This document shows, one piece after another, positions 43,628 through 51,093 of a DNA stretch of 64,000 nt (position 1 is the first letter of the stretch; each line of letters opens with the position of its first letter). The notes beneath the pieces are model-generated. The model saw nothing but the letters and a program-made list of their open reading frames with translations, searched no databases and was not told the DNA's origin. A program made the position numbers and the translations under genes. The DNA lies in assembly GCF_040451425.1 (NCBI RefSeq), contig NZ_CP144374.1, positions 682,001 through 746,000 of the forward strand, written 5' to 3'. The DNA is from Thermodesulfovibrio sp. 3462-1. Its GTDB lineage: Bacteria > Nitrospirota > Thermodesulfovibrionia > Thermodesulfovibrionales > Thermodesulfovibrionaceae.

Positions 43628-44507
43628 AGGCTTTTTCCTGCAAAAATTCGTAAAAAAGCCTGTATATGTAAGATAGAGTTCTTTTTGCATGGGTAGCTAT
43701 GTAAAATGTTCTACTCATTGTATAATTCTTTATTCTTACAATTTTAAGTGTTCCATATTCTGTTTCATCCTTAATTGAATGGATTGAAAGGATTGAGATG
43801 CCTATGCCATTTTTAATTGCCTCTTTTACAGCATCTGTACTACTCAGAGTACATGCTACATTGAGCTTTTCAATATCAATTCCCATTTCATTAAGCCATC
43901 TTTCCATTTCTTTTCTTGTTCCAGAGCCTTCTTCTCTCATTATAAATGGATATTTCAGAATCTCATGGGGCTCAATAAAGGATTCTTCAATAAACTGAGG
44001 ACTGACAATTACAAGTTCGTCATTCATGAAGGGAAGATAATCAATTTTTGATTTATGGAGTTTTGTTCCTACAATTCCTAATGTAACCTTTCCTGAAAGT
44101 AAGCTTTCTATAACAGTTTTTGAATCTGAAATATCAATTTGAATTGAAATTTCAGGATAAATTTTTCTAAAAGATGATATTAACCTGGTTAAAATATAAG
44201 TTCCAGGAATACTGCTTGCTGCAATATGGAGATTGCCTGAGGGTGCGGATTTTATTTTTTGCAAAACCTCTTTTAAATTTTCTAACTTTTCCACCACTGC
44301 ACATGCATGTTCATAAAGTATTTCTGCTTCTTTTGTTGGGATAATGAGTTTGCCGAATCTGTCGAACAACACGCAATTTAATTCTTCCTCAAGGGTTTTT
44401 ATATGTTCACTTATTGTTGGCTGTGTGAGGAAAAGTTCTCTGGCAGCTTTTGAAAAACTTTTATTTTTGAATACGGAAATAAAAATTCTTAGTTGATGAA
44501 TATCCAT
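43617..44507 (-). CDS. LysR-family transcriptional regulator
   Basis: Residues 1-60 form the LysR helix-turn-helix (MDIHQLRIFISVFKNKSFSKAAR...LFLTQPTISEHIKTLE). The remaining 235 residues are the two-lobed effector-binding domain (GNLHIAASSIPGTYIL). The closest relatives I can suggest are the CysB/CbbR/YeiE-like regulators; the effector is unknown. It diverges from the outer-membrane protein gene across 66 bp. No SD is present; an extended -10 ends 5 bp before the ATG. Confidence 0.92.
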   Translation of the reverse strand: MDIHQLRIFISVFKNKSFSKAARELFLTQPTISEHIKTLEEELNCVLFDRFGKLIIPTKEAEILYEHACAVVEKLENLKEVLQKIKSAPSGNLHIAASSIPGTYILTRLISSFRKIYPEISIQIDISDSKTVIESLLSGKVTLGIVGTKLHKSKIDYLPFMNDELVIVSPQFIEESFIEPHEILKYPFIMREEGSGTRKEMERWLNEMGIDIEKLNVACTLSSTDAVKEAIKNGIGISILSIHSIKDETEYGTLKIVRIKNYTMSRTFYIATHAKRTLSYIYRLFYEFLQEKAFSL

Positions 44508-44512
44508 AAAAA

Positions 44513-44521
44513 ATTTTAACA
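44513..44521 (-). promoter_or_regulatory. Extended -10 promoter giving a leaderless LysR gene start
   Basis: On the minus strand TGTTAAAAT ends five bases before the ATG (44507). The same nonamer precedes tilS. The opposing promoter's -35 begins 16 bp further upstream, so the two divergent promoters would compete for RNA polymerase. Confidence 0.5.
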
Positions 44522-44536
44522 GAATTAATAATTAAT

Positions 44537-44565
44537 TTGACAGATTTTGCTTTTTTTGATATTCT
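44537..44565 (+). promoter_or_regulatory. Sigma-70 promoter giving a leaderless outer-membrane protein gene start
   Basis: Perfect TTGACA (44537-44542), 17-bp spacer, TATTCT (44560-44565). The ATG at 44574 begins 8 bp after the -10, so the RNA would start 0 to 2 bases before it. No ribosome site is present. Confidence 0.7.
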
Positions 44566-44573
44566 TTCTTTAA

Positions 44574-45365
44574 ATGAAACGATTGGTCATTTTGTCAATT
44601 TTTATTTTGCTGTTAACTCCCTGTGCCTATGCCTTTGACAGAAAAGGATTTTCACCCACTGCTCCCTTTTCAGTAATCTCTACTTTTTCTGCAGACTCCC
44701 CAAAACAGAATCAGGTAGCCATTGATTTAGGTTTTGAACTTACAAATGATCCTGATATAAAAAGAATAAATTTAAACATATCCTATGGATTAACCAATAA
44801 TGTTGAAATTATTGCTAATCTTCCCTATAACCTTTCATACCATAATTCTTTGAATGGCAATGGTCCAGAGGATATTAATCTTGGTTTTAAACATAGAATA
44901 ATTGATGAGACAACATATTTGCCAGCTTTTGCATATATGCTTTATGTTTCAGGTGATTTTGGAAATGAGGAGTTTTCAACAGAAGGTGGAATTGGTGGAG
45001 GCTTTATTGTTACAAAGAAGGTAGGACCTGTGAAGGCTCATGGAAATATAATTTATTTTCGTCCAGAAAAACAGGGATTAAAAGAGACATGGAACATGAA
45101 TTTTGGTTCAGAGCTTAAGGTAAGTTATAACTCAAGCATTCTTTTTGAAATTATAGGAAGAAAAGCCATTGATAAAAATAAAATAGACCTTGTAGAATGG
45201 AGGCTTGGCTACAGAGTAAAAGTAACAGATTTTTCCTACACAACTGTGAGCACAGGTTTTGATATAAAAAACAGAACTCCTGATATTAGATTTATGTTTG
45301 GCATAAGTGTTGTGCTACCTGGAGAAAAAAATAAAATAAAAAGAATTGTAGAATATGTTGAATAG
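44574..45365 (+). CDS. Predicted outer-membrane beta-barrel protein
   Basis: A signal peptide (residues 1-20, ending CAYA) precedes a 240-residue region of alternating polar and apolar strands with aromatic girdles (RINLNISYGLTNNVEIIANL, INLGFKHRIID, AFAYMLYVSGDFG). This resembles the MetA/phenol-degradation-type barrel family, but I cannot name a function. The last residues (EKNKIKRIVEYVE) do not end in the usual Phe. It is divergent from a LysR regulator, which may control it, and is 15 bp upstream of tatA. Confidence 0.72.
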   Translation: MKRLVILSIFILLLTPCAYAFDRKGFSPTAPFSVISTFSADSPKQNQVAIDLGFELTNDPDIKRINLNISYGLTNNVEIIANLPYNLSYHNSLNGNGPEDINLGFKHRIIDETTYLPAFAYMLYVSGDFGNEEFSTEGGIGGGFIVTKKVGPVKAHGNIIYFRPEKQGLKETWNMNFGSELKVSYNSSILFEIIGRKAIDKNKIDLVEWRLGYRVKVTDFSYTTVSTGFDIKNRTPDIRFMFGISVVLPGEKNKIKRIVEYVE

Positions 45366-45374
45366 TGTTATAAT
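45366..45374 (+). promoter_or_regulatory. Extended -10 promoter giving a leaderless tatA start
   Basis: TGTTATAAT (45366-45374), a perfect TATAAT with the TGn extension, ends six bases before the tatA ATG (45381). A partial -35 TTGTAG lies 17 bp upstream (45346-45351). No SD is present. The RNA should start on the A of the ATG. Confidence 0.6.
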
Positions 45375-45380
45375 AATTTT

Positions 45381-45701
45381 ATGTTTGATTTAGGATTTCA
45401 GGAACTCATTGTAATATTTATCGTTGCTTTGCTTGTATTTGGTCCAAAAAGACTCCCTGAGCTTGGATATACTCTTGGTAAAACAATTAATGAAATAAGA
45501 AAGGCTTTTCAGGGTGCAAAATCCGAGATGGAAAAAGAGCTTCAGGAAGTTAAAGAGACTGTTGAAGAAGCCAAAAAGGACATAAAAGACCCACTTCAGT
45601 TAAAAGAAGAAGTTTTTAAAGATTTGCCTTCTATTTCTGATTTAAGAATAGACAAACACATTGAAAACATTGCCAGAAAAGAGATTGAAAAAAAGGAGTA
45701 A
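45381..45701 (+). CDS. tatA: Twin-arginine translocase subunit TatA/TatB
   Basis: The 106-residue protein has the TatA/B plan: a short N-terminal membrane helix (LIVIFIVALLVFGPKRLPEL), the FGPKRLPEL hinge, then an amphipathic helix (GKTINEIRKAFQGAKSEME) and a charged tail. The Glu at residue 8 and the length lean towards TatB, but with a single gene it may serve both roles. It precedes tatC by 6 bp. Its substrates would include the formate dehydrogenase in this window. Confidence 0.92.
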   Translation: MFDLGFQELIVIFIVALLVFGPKRLPELGYTLGKTINEIRKAFQGAKSEMEKELQEVKETVEEAKKDIKDPLQLKEEVFKDLPSISDLRIDKHIENIARKEIEKKE

Positions 45702-45707
45702 TAATGA

Positions 45708-46499
45708 ATGGAAGAGCAAAAGATGTCTTTAATAGAACATCTTTCAGAGCTCAGAAAGAGAATTATTATATGCCTTGTAGCTTTGGTTATAGCTTTTATA
45801 TTTACATTTAGCTATTCTGAGTATATTTTTAAGCTTTTGCTTTTCCCTCTTCAGTTTACTCCCCAAATTTCATTAAAAGAAGGATTGGTTTTTGTTCCTG
45901 ATCAAAAGCTTCATAATACAAAGCTTGTATTTTTAGGTCCTGCTGAAGCTTTTTGGATGAATATGAAGATTGCTCTTGTATCAGGATTTGTTCTCACGAT
46001 TCCAATAATTTTCTATCAACTCTGGAGATTTGTCTCTCCAGGGCTTTATTCCCATGAAAAAAAATATGTCATGCCCTTTGTTTTAAGTGCAACAGGTCTT
46101 TTTTTAACTGGTGTTGCTTTCTGTTATCTGATTGTTCTTCCCTTTGCAATGGGATTTTTACTTAATTACAAAGTTGGAGATTTTTTAATGCCCATGCTTT
46201 CTGTGGGACTTTATGTAGATTTTTTGTTGAAGTTTCTTCTTGCCTTTGGATTGGTTTTTGAATTACCAATTTTGATTGTAATTACAACAAGAATGGGATT
46301 GATAACTCCTCAAACACTGAAAAAATACCGACGTCTTGCAATAGTTCTTGCTTTTGTGGTTGCGGCGATAATAACACCAACTCCTGATGCTTTCAATCAG
46401 ACACTTATGGCAGTTCCCATGATTATACTTTATGAACTTGGAATTTGGGTTTCAATACTACTGAATAAAAAAGGTAAAAACAATGGAGGGCAGAAGTAA
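45708..46499 (+). CDS. tatC: Twin-arginine translocase subunit TatC
   Basis: TatC is the receptor for twin-arginine signal peptides. The 263-residue protein has six hydrophobic segments and the signature regions MSLIEHLSELRKRIIICL (N-terminus), LWRFVSPGLYSHEKKY (first periplasmic loop end) and AAIITPTPDAFNQTLMAVPM. An insert (about 45-75) lies in the first periplasmic loop. Its last 17 bases overlap the next small gene. Confidence 0.95.
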   Translation: MEEQKMSLIEHLSELRKRIIICLVALVIAFIFTFSYSEYIFKLLLFPLQFTPQISLKEGLVFVPDQKLHNTKLVFLGPAEAFWMNMKIALVSGFVLTIPIIFYQLWRFVSPGLYSHEKKYVMPFVLSATGLFLTGVAFCYLIVLPFAMGFLLNYKVGDFLMPMLSVGLYVDFLLKFLLAFGLVFELPILIVITTRMGLITPQTLKKYRRLAIVLAFVVAAIITPTPDAFNQTLMAVPMIILYELGIWVSILLNKKGKNNGGQK

Positions 46500-46746
46500 A
46501 TCACTTTCAGCTATTGCTTCTGATATTGCAGAAGGATTTATCACAGTAAATCCTCTGTTTTTGAAAAAATTTTCAGAAAAAGATTTAAAGGAGCTTCATG
46601 ATGTGATAATTAAAAAAGAGCGGCAGATAAGAGCAGAGCCTTTCCCTTTTAATGAGCCTCTGCAAATAAGAAAAAGAAATATGAAGCTTCAGAGACTTTA
46701 TCAAGCCATGGTAGTTATCAAAAACTTTATGGAAGGAAGAATATGA
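46483..46746 (+). CDS. Small conserved-looking protein of unknown function
   Basis: An 87-residue, mostly helical, charged protein starting inside the tatC 3' end and overlapping the GTPase gene by 4 bp. It has no membrane segment, signal or cysteine. Segments such as KDLKELHDVIIKKERQIRAE and NMKLQRLYQAMVVIKNFME look like two amphipathic helices joined by a Pro/Phe-rich turn (EPFPFNEP). The tight coupling on both sides supports a real gene. Function unknown. Confidence 0.7.
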   Translation: MEGRSKSLSAIASDIAEGFITVNPLFLKKFSEKDLKELHDVIIKKERQIRAEPFPFNEPLQIRKRNMKLQRLYQAMVVIKNFMEGRI

Positions 46747-47792
46747 AGATTGCTTTAACAGGTTTTTTTAATTCAGGTAAGACCACGATTTTTAATGCAC
46801 TTACCACACAAAAGATTGAAACTTCTTCATATCCAACACCTGCTGATATTTTTCACAGAGGAGTTCTCCATGTTGATGATCCGAGATTAAGGAAAGTAAG
46901 CGAAATTGTAAATCCTAAGAAGACAACCTTTGCTCAGGTCGAATGCATTGATGTAGCAGGATTAATAAAGGACAATCCAACGCATAATTCAAAAGTTATA
47001 AAACAGCTAATGGATGCTGATGCATTAATATATATTTTGCGTGGGTTTGACAATCTTTCAGTACCCTATCAATTTGATAAAATTGATCCTTTAAGGGATT
47101 TAACCGAACTTGAATATGAATTGATTATGCTTGATTTAGATCTTGTAATTAAAAGAATTGAAAGAATGGTCGAAAATAAAAAGAAAGGACAGAAGATAAA
47201 CGAGGCTGAAATGGAGATTCTGGAGATTTTAAAAAATCACCTGGAGAATGGACAGTCTTTAAGAACAATAAAAATTACAGATGAAGAGCTTAAACAGATA
47301 AGACATTTAAATTTTTTAACTTTAAAGCCTGCTTTCGCTGTTATAAACGCAGATGAGAAGTCTTTTAATGAAAGAAGATTTAAAGATGCAGATTTTTTAA
47401 CAATATGTGGTTCTCTGGAAAGTGAAATCATTCAACTACCTCAGGATGAAATCTCAAATTTTCTTGATGCTATGGGAATAGATGAGCCTGTAAGTAAAAA
47501 AATAGTGAGAAAAGCCTATGAAATTCTTGATTACATATCTTTTTTTACAGCAGGTCCGCAGGAAGTAAGAGCCTGGAGTATTAAAAAAGGAACTAAGGCT
47601 GTTGATGCAGCAGGGAAAATTCATTCTGATATTCAAAGAGGATTTATTCGGGCAGAGGTAATATCTTACAATGATTTTGTCTGTGTTAACGGAGATTTAA
47701 ATTTAGCCAGACAAAAAGGACTCTTAAGACTTGAAGGAAAGGAATATGAAGTAAAAGATGGAGACATAATAACTTTTAGATTTAAAGTATAA
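46743..47792 (+). CDS. YchF/Obg-family GTPase with C-terminal TGS domain
   Basis: The P-loop GFFNSGKTT is at residues 7-15, switch II DVAGLI near 72-77, and the nucleotide-specificity motif is VINADE rather than NKxD, as in the ATP-preferring YchF group. A helical hairpin insert (about 135-185) follows the family pattern. The last 85 residues form a TGS domain ([29 protein letters not shown]). At 349 residues it is slightly shorter than usual YchF, and the P-loop differs from the common NVGKST form, so it may be a paralogue. Possible role in ribosome-linked signalling. Confidence 0.85.
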   Translation: MKIALTGFFNSGKTTIFNALTTQKIETSSYPTPADIFHRGVLHVDDPRLRKVSEIVNPKKTTFAQVECIDVAGLIKDNPTHNSKVIKQLMDADALIYILRGFDNLSVPYQFDKIDPLRDLTELEYELIMLDLDLVIKRIERMVENKKKGQKINEAEMEILEILKNHLENGQSLRTIKITDEELKQIRHLNFLTLKPAFAVINADEKSFNERRFKDADFLTICGSLESEIIQLPQDEISNFLDAMGIDEPVSKKIVRKAYEILDYISFFTAGPQEVRAWSIKKGTKAVDAAGKIHSDIQRGFIRAEVISYNDFVCVNGDLNLARQKGLLRLEGKEYEVKDGDIITFRFKV

Positions 47793-47795
47793 TTT

Positions 47796-47808
47796 GGGGG
47801 TGGGGGGG
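47796..47808 (+). promoter_or_regulatory. G-tract in place of a ribosome site before the chemoreceptor gene
   Basis: GGGGGTGGGGGGG directly precedes the ATG, in an otherwise A/T-rich sequence. Its 3' end could pair weakly with the anti-Shine-Dalgarno CCUCC. Homopolymeric G runs of this size can vary in length by slippage. Confidence 0.4.
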
Positions 47809-49443
47809 ATGAAAAAATTTTTAAGTGAGCTTGACAGAAAGGTAAAATTACGCTGGAAAATGGTTATTCCTCTGGGTTTTGCTATTGCTTTTGGAGTTAT
47901 TGCAACGGTTATTGTGACTGGCTATGGTGCTTACAAAATTGCTTATGATGCGGCAATTCATTTTGGTGCTAAAGAAGTTCCTAAGGAAATAATGAATGAA
48001 GTAAGAACTCTTCAAATTATTTTTGCTGTGCTTGGTTTTTTGGGTATTATTTCAGCTTCAGCAATAGTTTATGTAACTTACTTAGTTACTCACAGACCTG
48101 TTAATCTTCTTGCTCAAACATTACAAAAAATAGCTGATGGAGATTTAACTGTGGATGTTGGTTTTAAAGACAGGGTTGATATTGTAGGAAGGCTCGCAAC
48201 AAGTATTGACAAGGTTTTACAAACCTTTATAAATCTTACTGACAAATCTTTTGAGTACTCACAAAAGCTTGCTGAAAATGTAGACCGATGTAACAGAGTA
48301 ATTGATGAGACCATAGAGGGTGCAAAAAAGCAGTCCCAGCAGGCAAGCCAAATTGCAACAGCAGCTGAAGAGATGACGCAGACAATAACTGATATAGCAA
48401 ACAATGCATCAAAAGCTTCTGAAACAGCAACGGAAACAATGGAAATTGCCAAAAAAGGACAGAGTATAGCTCATGATGCTGTGAAAAAGGTAGAGGTTGT
48501 TTATCAGACAACGAACGAACTTGGCGCTATGGTGGAAAAACTTAACAGTTCTGCCTCTGAAATAGGAGAAATTGTAACAGTTATCAAAGATATTGCTGAT
48601 CAGACAAATCTTCTTGCCCTCAATGCAGCAATAGAGGCAGCCAGGGCAGGTGAACAGGGTCGCGGATTTGCCGTTGTTGCTGACGAAGTTCGTAAGCTTG
48701 CAGAAAGAACAATAAGAGCTACTGATGAAATTGCTCAGAAAATCAATATGATTCAAAGAGAAACTTCAGATACTGCTCAATCAATGAAAAAAGAGCTTAC
48801 AGAGGTTACTGAAGTCACAGAATCAGTTAAAAGCATAGGAAATGCTCTGGGAGAGATTGTATCTGCTGTTACAAAGCTTAAAGATCAGATAACTCAGATT
48901 GCTACTGCAGTGGAGGAGCAGTCTGCAGCAAGTGAGGAAGTAACCAGAAATATTGAAGACTCTGCAAAGATAGCCTCACAAATAGAGCGACTCGCAGAGA
49001 CAATAGTTAAGGATTCCTATGAAATTTTGCATGTCTCATCTGATTTAAGACATACAGCATCTCGAGTAAAAACGAAGACAACACAGGAGATGCTTTTCGA
49101 CATATTTAAAGGAGATCATGAACGCCTTATGATAAGAGTTCATGCTCATATAAAAGGTATTGACAGACTTGATCCAGACCGTCTTGCAGATTATCGCTCC
49201 TGTGCAGTGGGTAAGTGGTATTATAGTGAAGAAGCCCAGAGATTTAGGGACCTGCCAGGTTTTATGGAGCTTGAGGATGTTCACAGAGCCTGTCACAGTC
49301 TTGCTAAAGACATAGTTTTAGCCCATAATGCAGGAGACCATGAAAAAGTAAAGAAACTTCTTGATGAAGCCAAGAGAAACTTTGAAAGATTAAACAGGCT
49401 CTTAGATCAGCTTAAGAATGGCTATCTTGCAAGATTGAGATAA
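47809..49443 (+). CDS. Methyl-accepting chemotaxis protein with C-terminal CZB zinc-sensing domain
   Basis: From the ATG at 47809 the protein has 544 residues. Two membrane helices (about 14-40 and 60-85) enclose only about 20 to 25 periplasmic residues. A HAMP domain ([19 protein letters not shown]) leads into the methyl-accepting coiled coil with the conserved hairpin tip ([20 protein letters not shown]). The last 120 residues are a chemoreceptor zinc-binding (CZB) domain with [16 protein letters not shown] and HRACHSL, the expected His/Cys ligands. Sensing is thus probably cytoplasmic. In-frame TTG (47794) and GTG (47800) lie upstream within the G-tract. Confidence 0.93.
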   Translation: MKKFLSELDRKVKLRWKMVIPLGFAIAFGVIATVIVTGYGAYKIAYDAAIHFGAKEVPKEIMNEVRTLQIIFAVLGFLGIISASAIVYVTYLVTHRPVNLLAQTLQKIADGDLTVDVGFKDRVDIVGRLATSIDKVLQTFINLTDKSFEYSQKLAENVDRCNRVIDETIEGAKKQSQQASQIATAAEEMTQTITDIANNASKASETATETMEIAKKGQSIAHDAVKKVEVVYQTTNELGAMVEKLNSSASEIGEIVTVIKDIADQTNLLALNAAIEAARAGEQGRGFAVVADEVRKLAERTIRATDEIAQKINMIQRETSDTAQSMKKELTEVTEVTESVKSIGNALGEIVSAVTKLKDQITQIATAVEEQSAASEEVTRNIEDSAKIASQIERLAETIVKDSYEILHVSSDLRHTASRVKTKTTQEMLFDIFKGDHERLMIRVHAHIKGIDRLDPDRLADYRSCAVGKWYYSEEAQRFRDLPGFMELEDVHRACHSLAKDIVLAHNAGDHEKVKKLLDEAKRNFERLNRLLDQLKNGYLARLR

Positions 49444-49456
49444 ACAGTGTTATTAT
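49427..49456 (+). promoter_or_regulatory. Promoter of tRNA-Ser
   Basis: TTGCAA (49427-49432), 18-bp spacer and extended -10 TGTTATTAT (49448-49456). The RNA start would be about 5 bp upstream of the mature tRNA 5' end. The -35 lies in the final codons of the chemoreceptor gene. Confidence 0.6.
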
Positions 49457-49467
49457 TAAAAAGACTT

Positions 49468-49559
49468 GGAGAGGTGGCCGAGTCAGGTCGAAGGCAGCCG
49501 CCTGCTAAGCGGTTGTGGGGCCAAAAGCTCCACCCAGGGTTCAAATCCCTGCCTCTCCG
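49468..49559 (+). tRNA. serV: tRNA-Ser (anticodon GCU)
   Basis: The acceptor stem GGAGAGG (49468-49474) pairs with CCTCTCC (49552-49558), with discriminator G at 49559. The anticodon loop CTGCTAA (49502-49508) gives GCU, reading AGC and AGU serine codons. A long variable arm (about 49514-49534) is typical of serine tRNAs. The T-arm is CAGGG-TTCAAAT-CCCTG. CCA is not encoded. Confidence 0.95.
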
Positions 49560-49570
49560 CTCTTTATAAC

Positions 49571-50185
49571 ATGATGGATTCTTATTCAATTATAGAGCAA
49601 TTTTCTTATCCAGGTTTATTTTTTCTCTTAATTCTCGGCGGATTAGGAGTTCCTTTCTTTCCTGAAGATTTAATTCTAATTGCCTGTGGGGTAATGATTT
49701 CAATGGGAATCATCAAACCTGTTCCTGCAGTCTTGATTTCTTACACAGGTCTTATTTTTTCTGATTTTATGCTTTACTTAGCTGGAAGGAAGTTTGGAAG
49801 AAAGATAGTAACAAATAGGAGATTTGAAAAAATTCTGTCACCTTCCAAATTTTTTTTAATTGAAAAAAAGTTTCGACGACATAGCACTCTTATAATGTTG
49901 CTTGGTAGACTTCTTGTTGGTTTCAGAGCTCAGGTTTTTTTACTTTCAGGAATTACAAAGGTTTCTATGGCAAAATTTCTTATCATTGATTCTGTCGGTT
50001 CTGCAGTTGTACTTTCAATTATGGTTACTGCAGGATATCTTGGAGGAAAATTTTTAGAAAGTGTGCAAAAAGGTATGTTGTATATAGAATACATTATTGG
50101 CTTTTTAGTTGTCATTGCTGTTATTTTGATGATAATTTATCTTTCCTATAAATACCTTACAAAATCAAATAATAAAATACAGTAA
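49571..50185 (+). CDS. DedA-family membrane protein
   Basis: DedA proteins are polytopic inner-membrane proteins, some acting as undecaprenyl-phosphate or lipid flippases. This 204-residue protein shows PFFPEDLILIACG-type N-terminal helix, GRKFGRKIV and the conserved GRLLVGFRAQVFLLSGI loop. I start it at the ATG pair 49571/49574. The frame is open further upstream only because it runs through the tRNA. There is no SD, and only 11 bases separate it from the tRNA 3' end. Confidence 0.88.
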   Translation: MMDSYSIIEQFSYPGLFFLLILGGLGVPFFPEDLILIACGVMISMGIIKPVPAVLISYTGLIFSDFMLYLAGRKFGRKIVTNRRFEKILSPSKFFLIEKKFRRHSTLIMLLGRLLVGFRAQVFLLSGITKVSMAKFLIIDSVGSAVVLSIMVTAGYLGGKFLESVQKGMLYIEYIIGFLVVIAVILMIIYLSYKYLTKSNNKIQ

Positions 50186-50197
50186 AAAGTGATTTTT

Positions 50198-50206
50198 TGT
50201 TATAAT
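50198..50206 (+). promoter_or_regulatory. Extended -10 promoter of the por operon
   Basis: TGTTATAAT (50198-50206) lies 30 bp before the porG ATG; RNA would start near 50213. In contrast to the leaderless promoters, this leader keeps a GAGAGG ribosome site. No clear -35. Confidence 0.6.
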
Positions 50207-50236
50207 ATTTAAAAACTCTTTTTTGAGAGGTGTTTT

Positions 50237-50809
50237 ATGGAAAAGATGGAGATAAGATGGCATGGAAGAGGAGGGCAGGGGACTGTTACTGCAGCAAAAG
50301 TTTTTGCAGATGCATGTCTTAGTGGAGGTAGATATGTTCAGGCATTTCCAGAGTATGGGCCGGAAAGAGCAGGAGCTCCTTTACGGGCATACAATAGAAT
50401 AAGCTCAAAAGAGTTAAGAATGCATTGTCCTGTTACACATCCAGATGTGGTTGTAATTGTTGATCCCACATTAATAGAAAGCATTGATATTACTGAGGGA
50501 GCAAAAGATGATGCTAAATTTATAATTAATACTTCTAAGGACCCTGCTGAATTGAGAAAAAAACTTAACCTTAAACCAACTCAAAAGCTTTACACAGTAG
50601 ATGCTACAAAAATTGCCATTGAATGTTTTGGAAGGCCAATGCCAAACTCTCCAATGGTTGGCGCTCTAAACAGAGTCACAGGCTTGGTAGATTTAGAAAC
50701 ACTTCTTGAAGATGTGAAGAAAAGTTTTGGGAAAAAATTTTCACAGAAAATAATCGATGGTAACCTTCTTGCTGTAAAGAGAGGTTACGAGGAGGTGAAA
50801 GAAGGATGA
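50237..50809 (+). CDS. porG: Pyruvate:ferredoxin oxidoreductase gamma subunit
   Basis: The gamma subunit of four-subunit 2-oxoacid oxidoreductases, which binds part of the CoA/TPP domain. The 190-residue protein begins with the family block IRWHGRGGQGTVTAAKVFAD and contains AFPEYGPERAGAPLRAYNRI. It leads porGDAB and overlaps porD by 4 bp. The complex oxidises pyruvate to acetyl-CoA, CO2 and reduced ferredoxin in the cytoplasm. Confidence 0.94.
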   Translation: MEKMEIRWHGRGGQGTVTAAKVFADACLSGGRYVQAFPEYGPERAGAPLRAYNRISSKELRMHCPVTHPDVVVIVDPTLIESIDITEGAKDDAKFIINTSKDPAELRKKLNLKPTQKLYTVDATKIAIECFGRPMPNSPMVGALNRVTGLVDLETLLEDVKKSFGKKFSQKIIDGNLLAVKRGYEEVKEG

Positions 50810-51093
50810 TGGGATGGAAAAGCATACCACCAGGAATGGTAATACTTGAGCCAGGAAGTGCTCTTAAGTTTAAAACAGGGTCGTGGAGAGCATTTAAACC
50901 CCGCTGGATAGAAGAAAATTGTATTCAATGTTTACTTTGTTGGCTTTACTGCCCAGACAATGCAGTTAAAGTTAAAGACGGAAAAAGAATGGATTTTGAC
51001 TATGACTACTGCAAAGGCTGTGGTATATGCGCTCGGGAATGTCCGGGGAAAAAAGGTAACAAAGCAATTGTGATGGAAGAGGAGGTAAAATAA
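50806..51093 (+). CDS. porD: Pyruvate:ferredoxin oxidoreductase delta (ferredoxin) subunit
   Basis: The 95-residue electron-transfer subunit has two [4Fe-4S] motifs, CIQCLLCWLYCP (about 39-50) and CKGCGICARECP (about 67-78). The N-terminal stretch TGSWRAFKPRW is typical of PorD. ATGATG at the start overlaps porG, and the stop overlaps porA by 1 base. Confidence 0.94.
   Translation: MMGWKSIPPGMVILEPGSALKFKTGSWRAFKPRWIEENCIQCLLCWLYCPDNAVKVKDGKRMDFDYDYCKGCGICARECPGKKGNKAIVMEEEVK

Noticed and set aside
47796-47808. G-quadruplex
   Set aside because: There are only two G runs; four are needed within one strand.
49466-49570. Extended N-terminus of the DedA protein
   Set aside because: The open frame runs through tRNA-Ser and is not coding.
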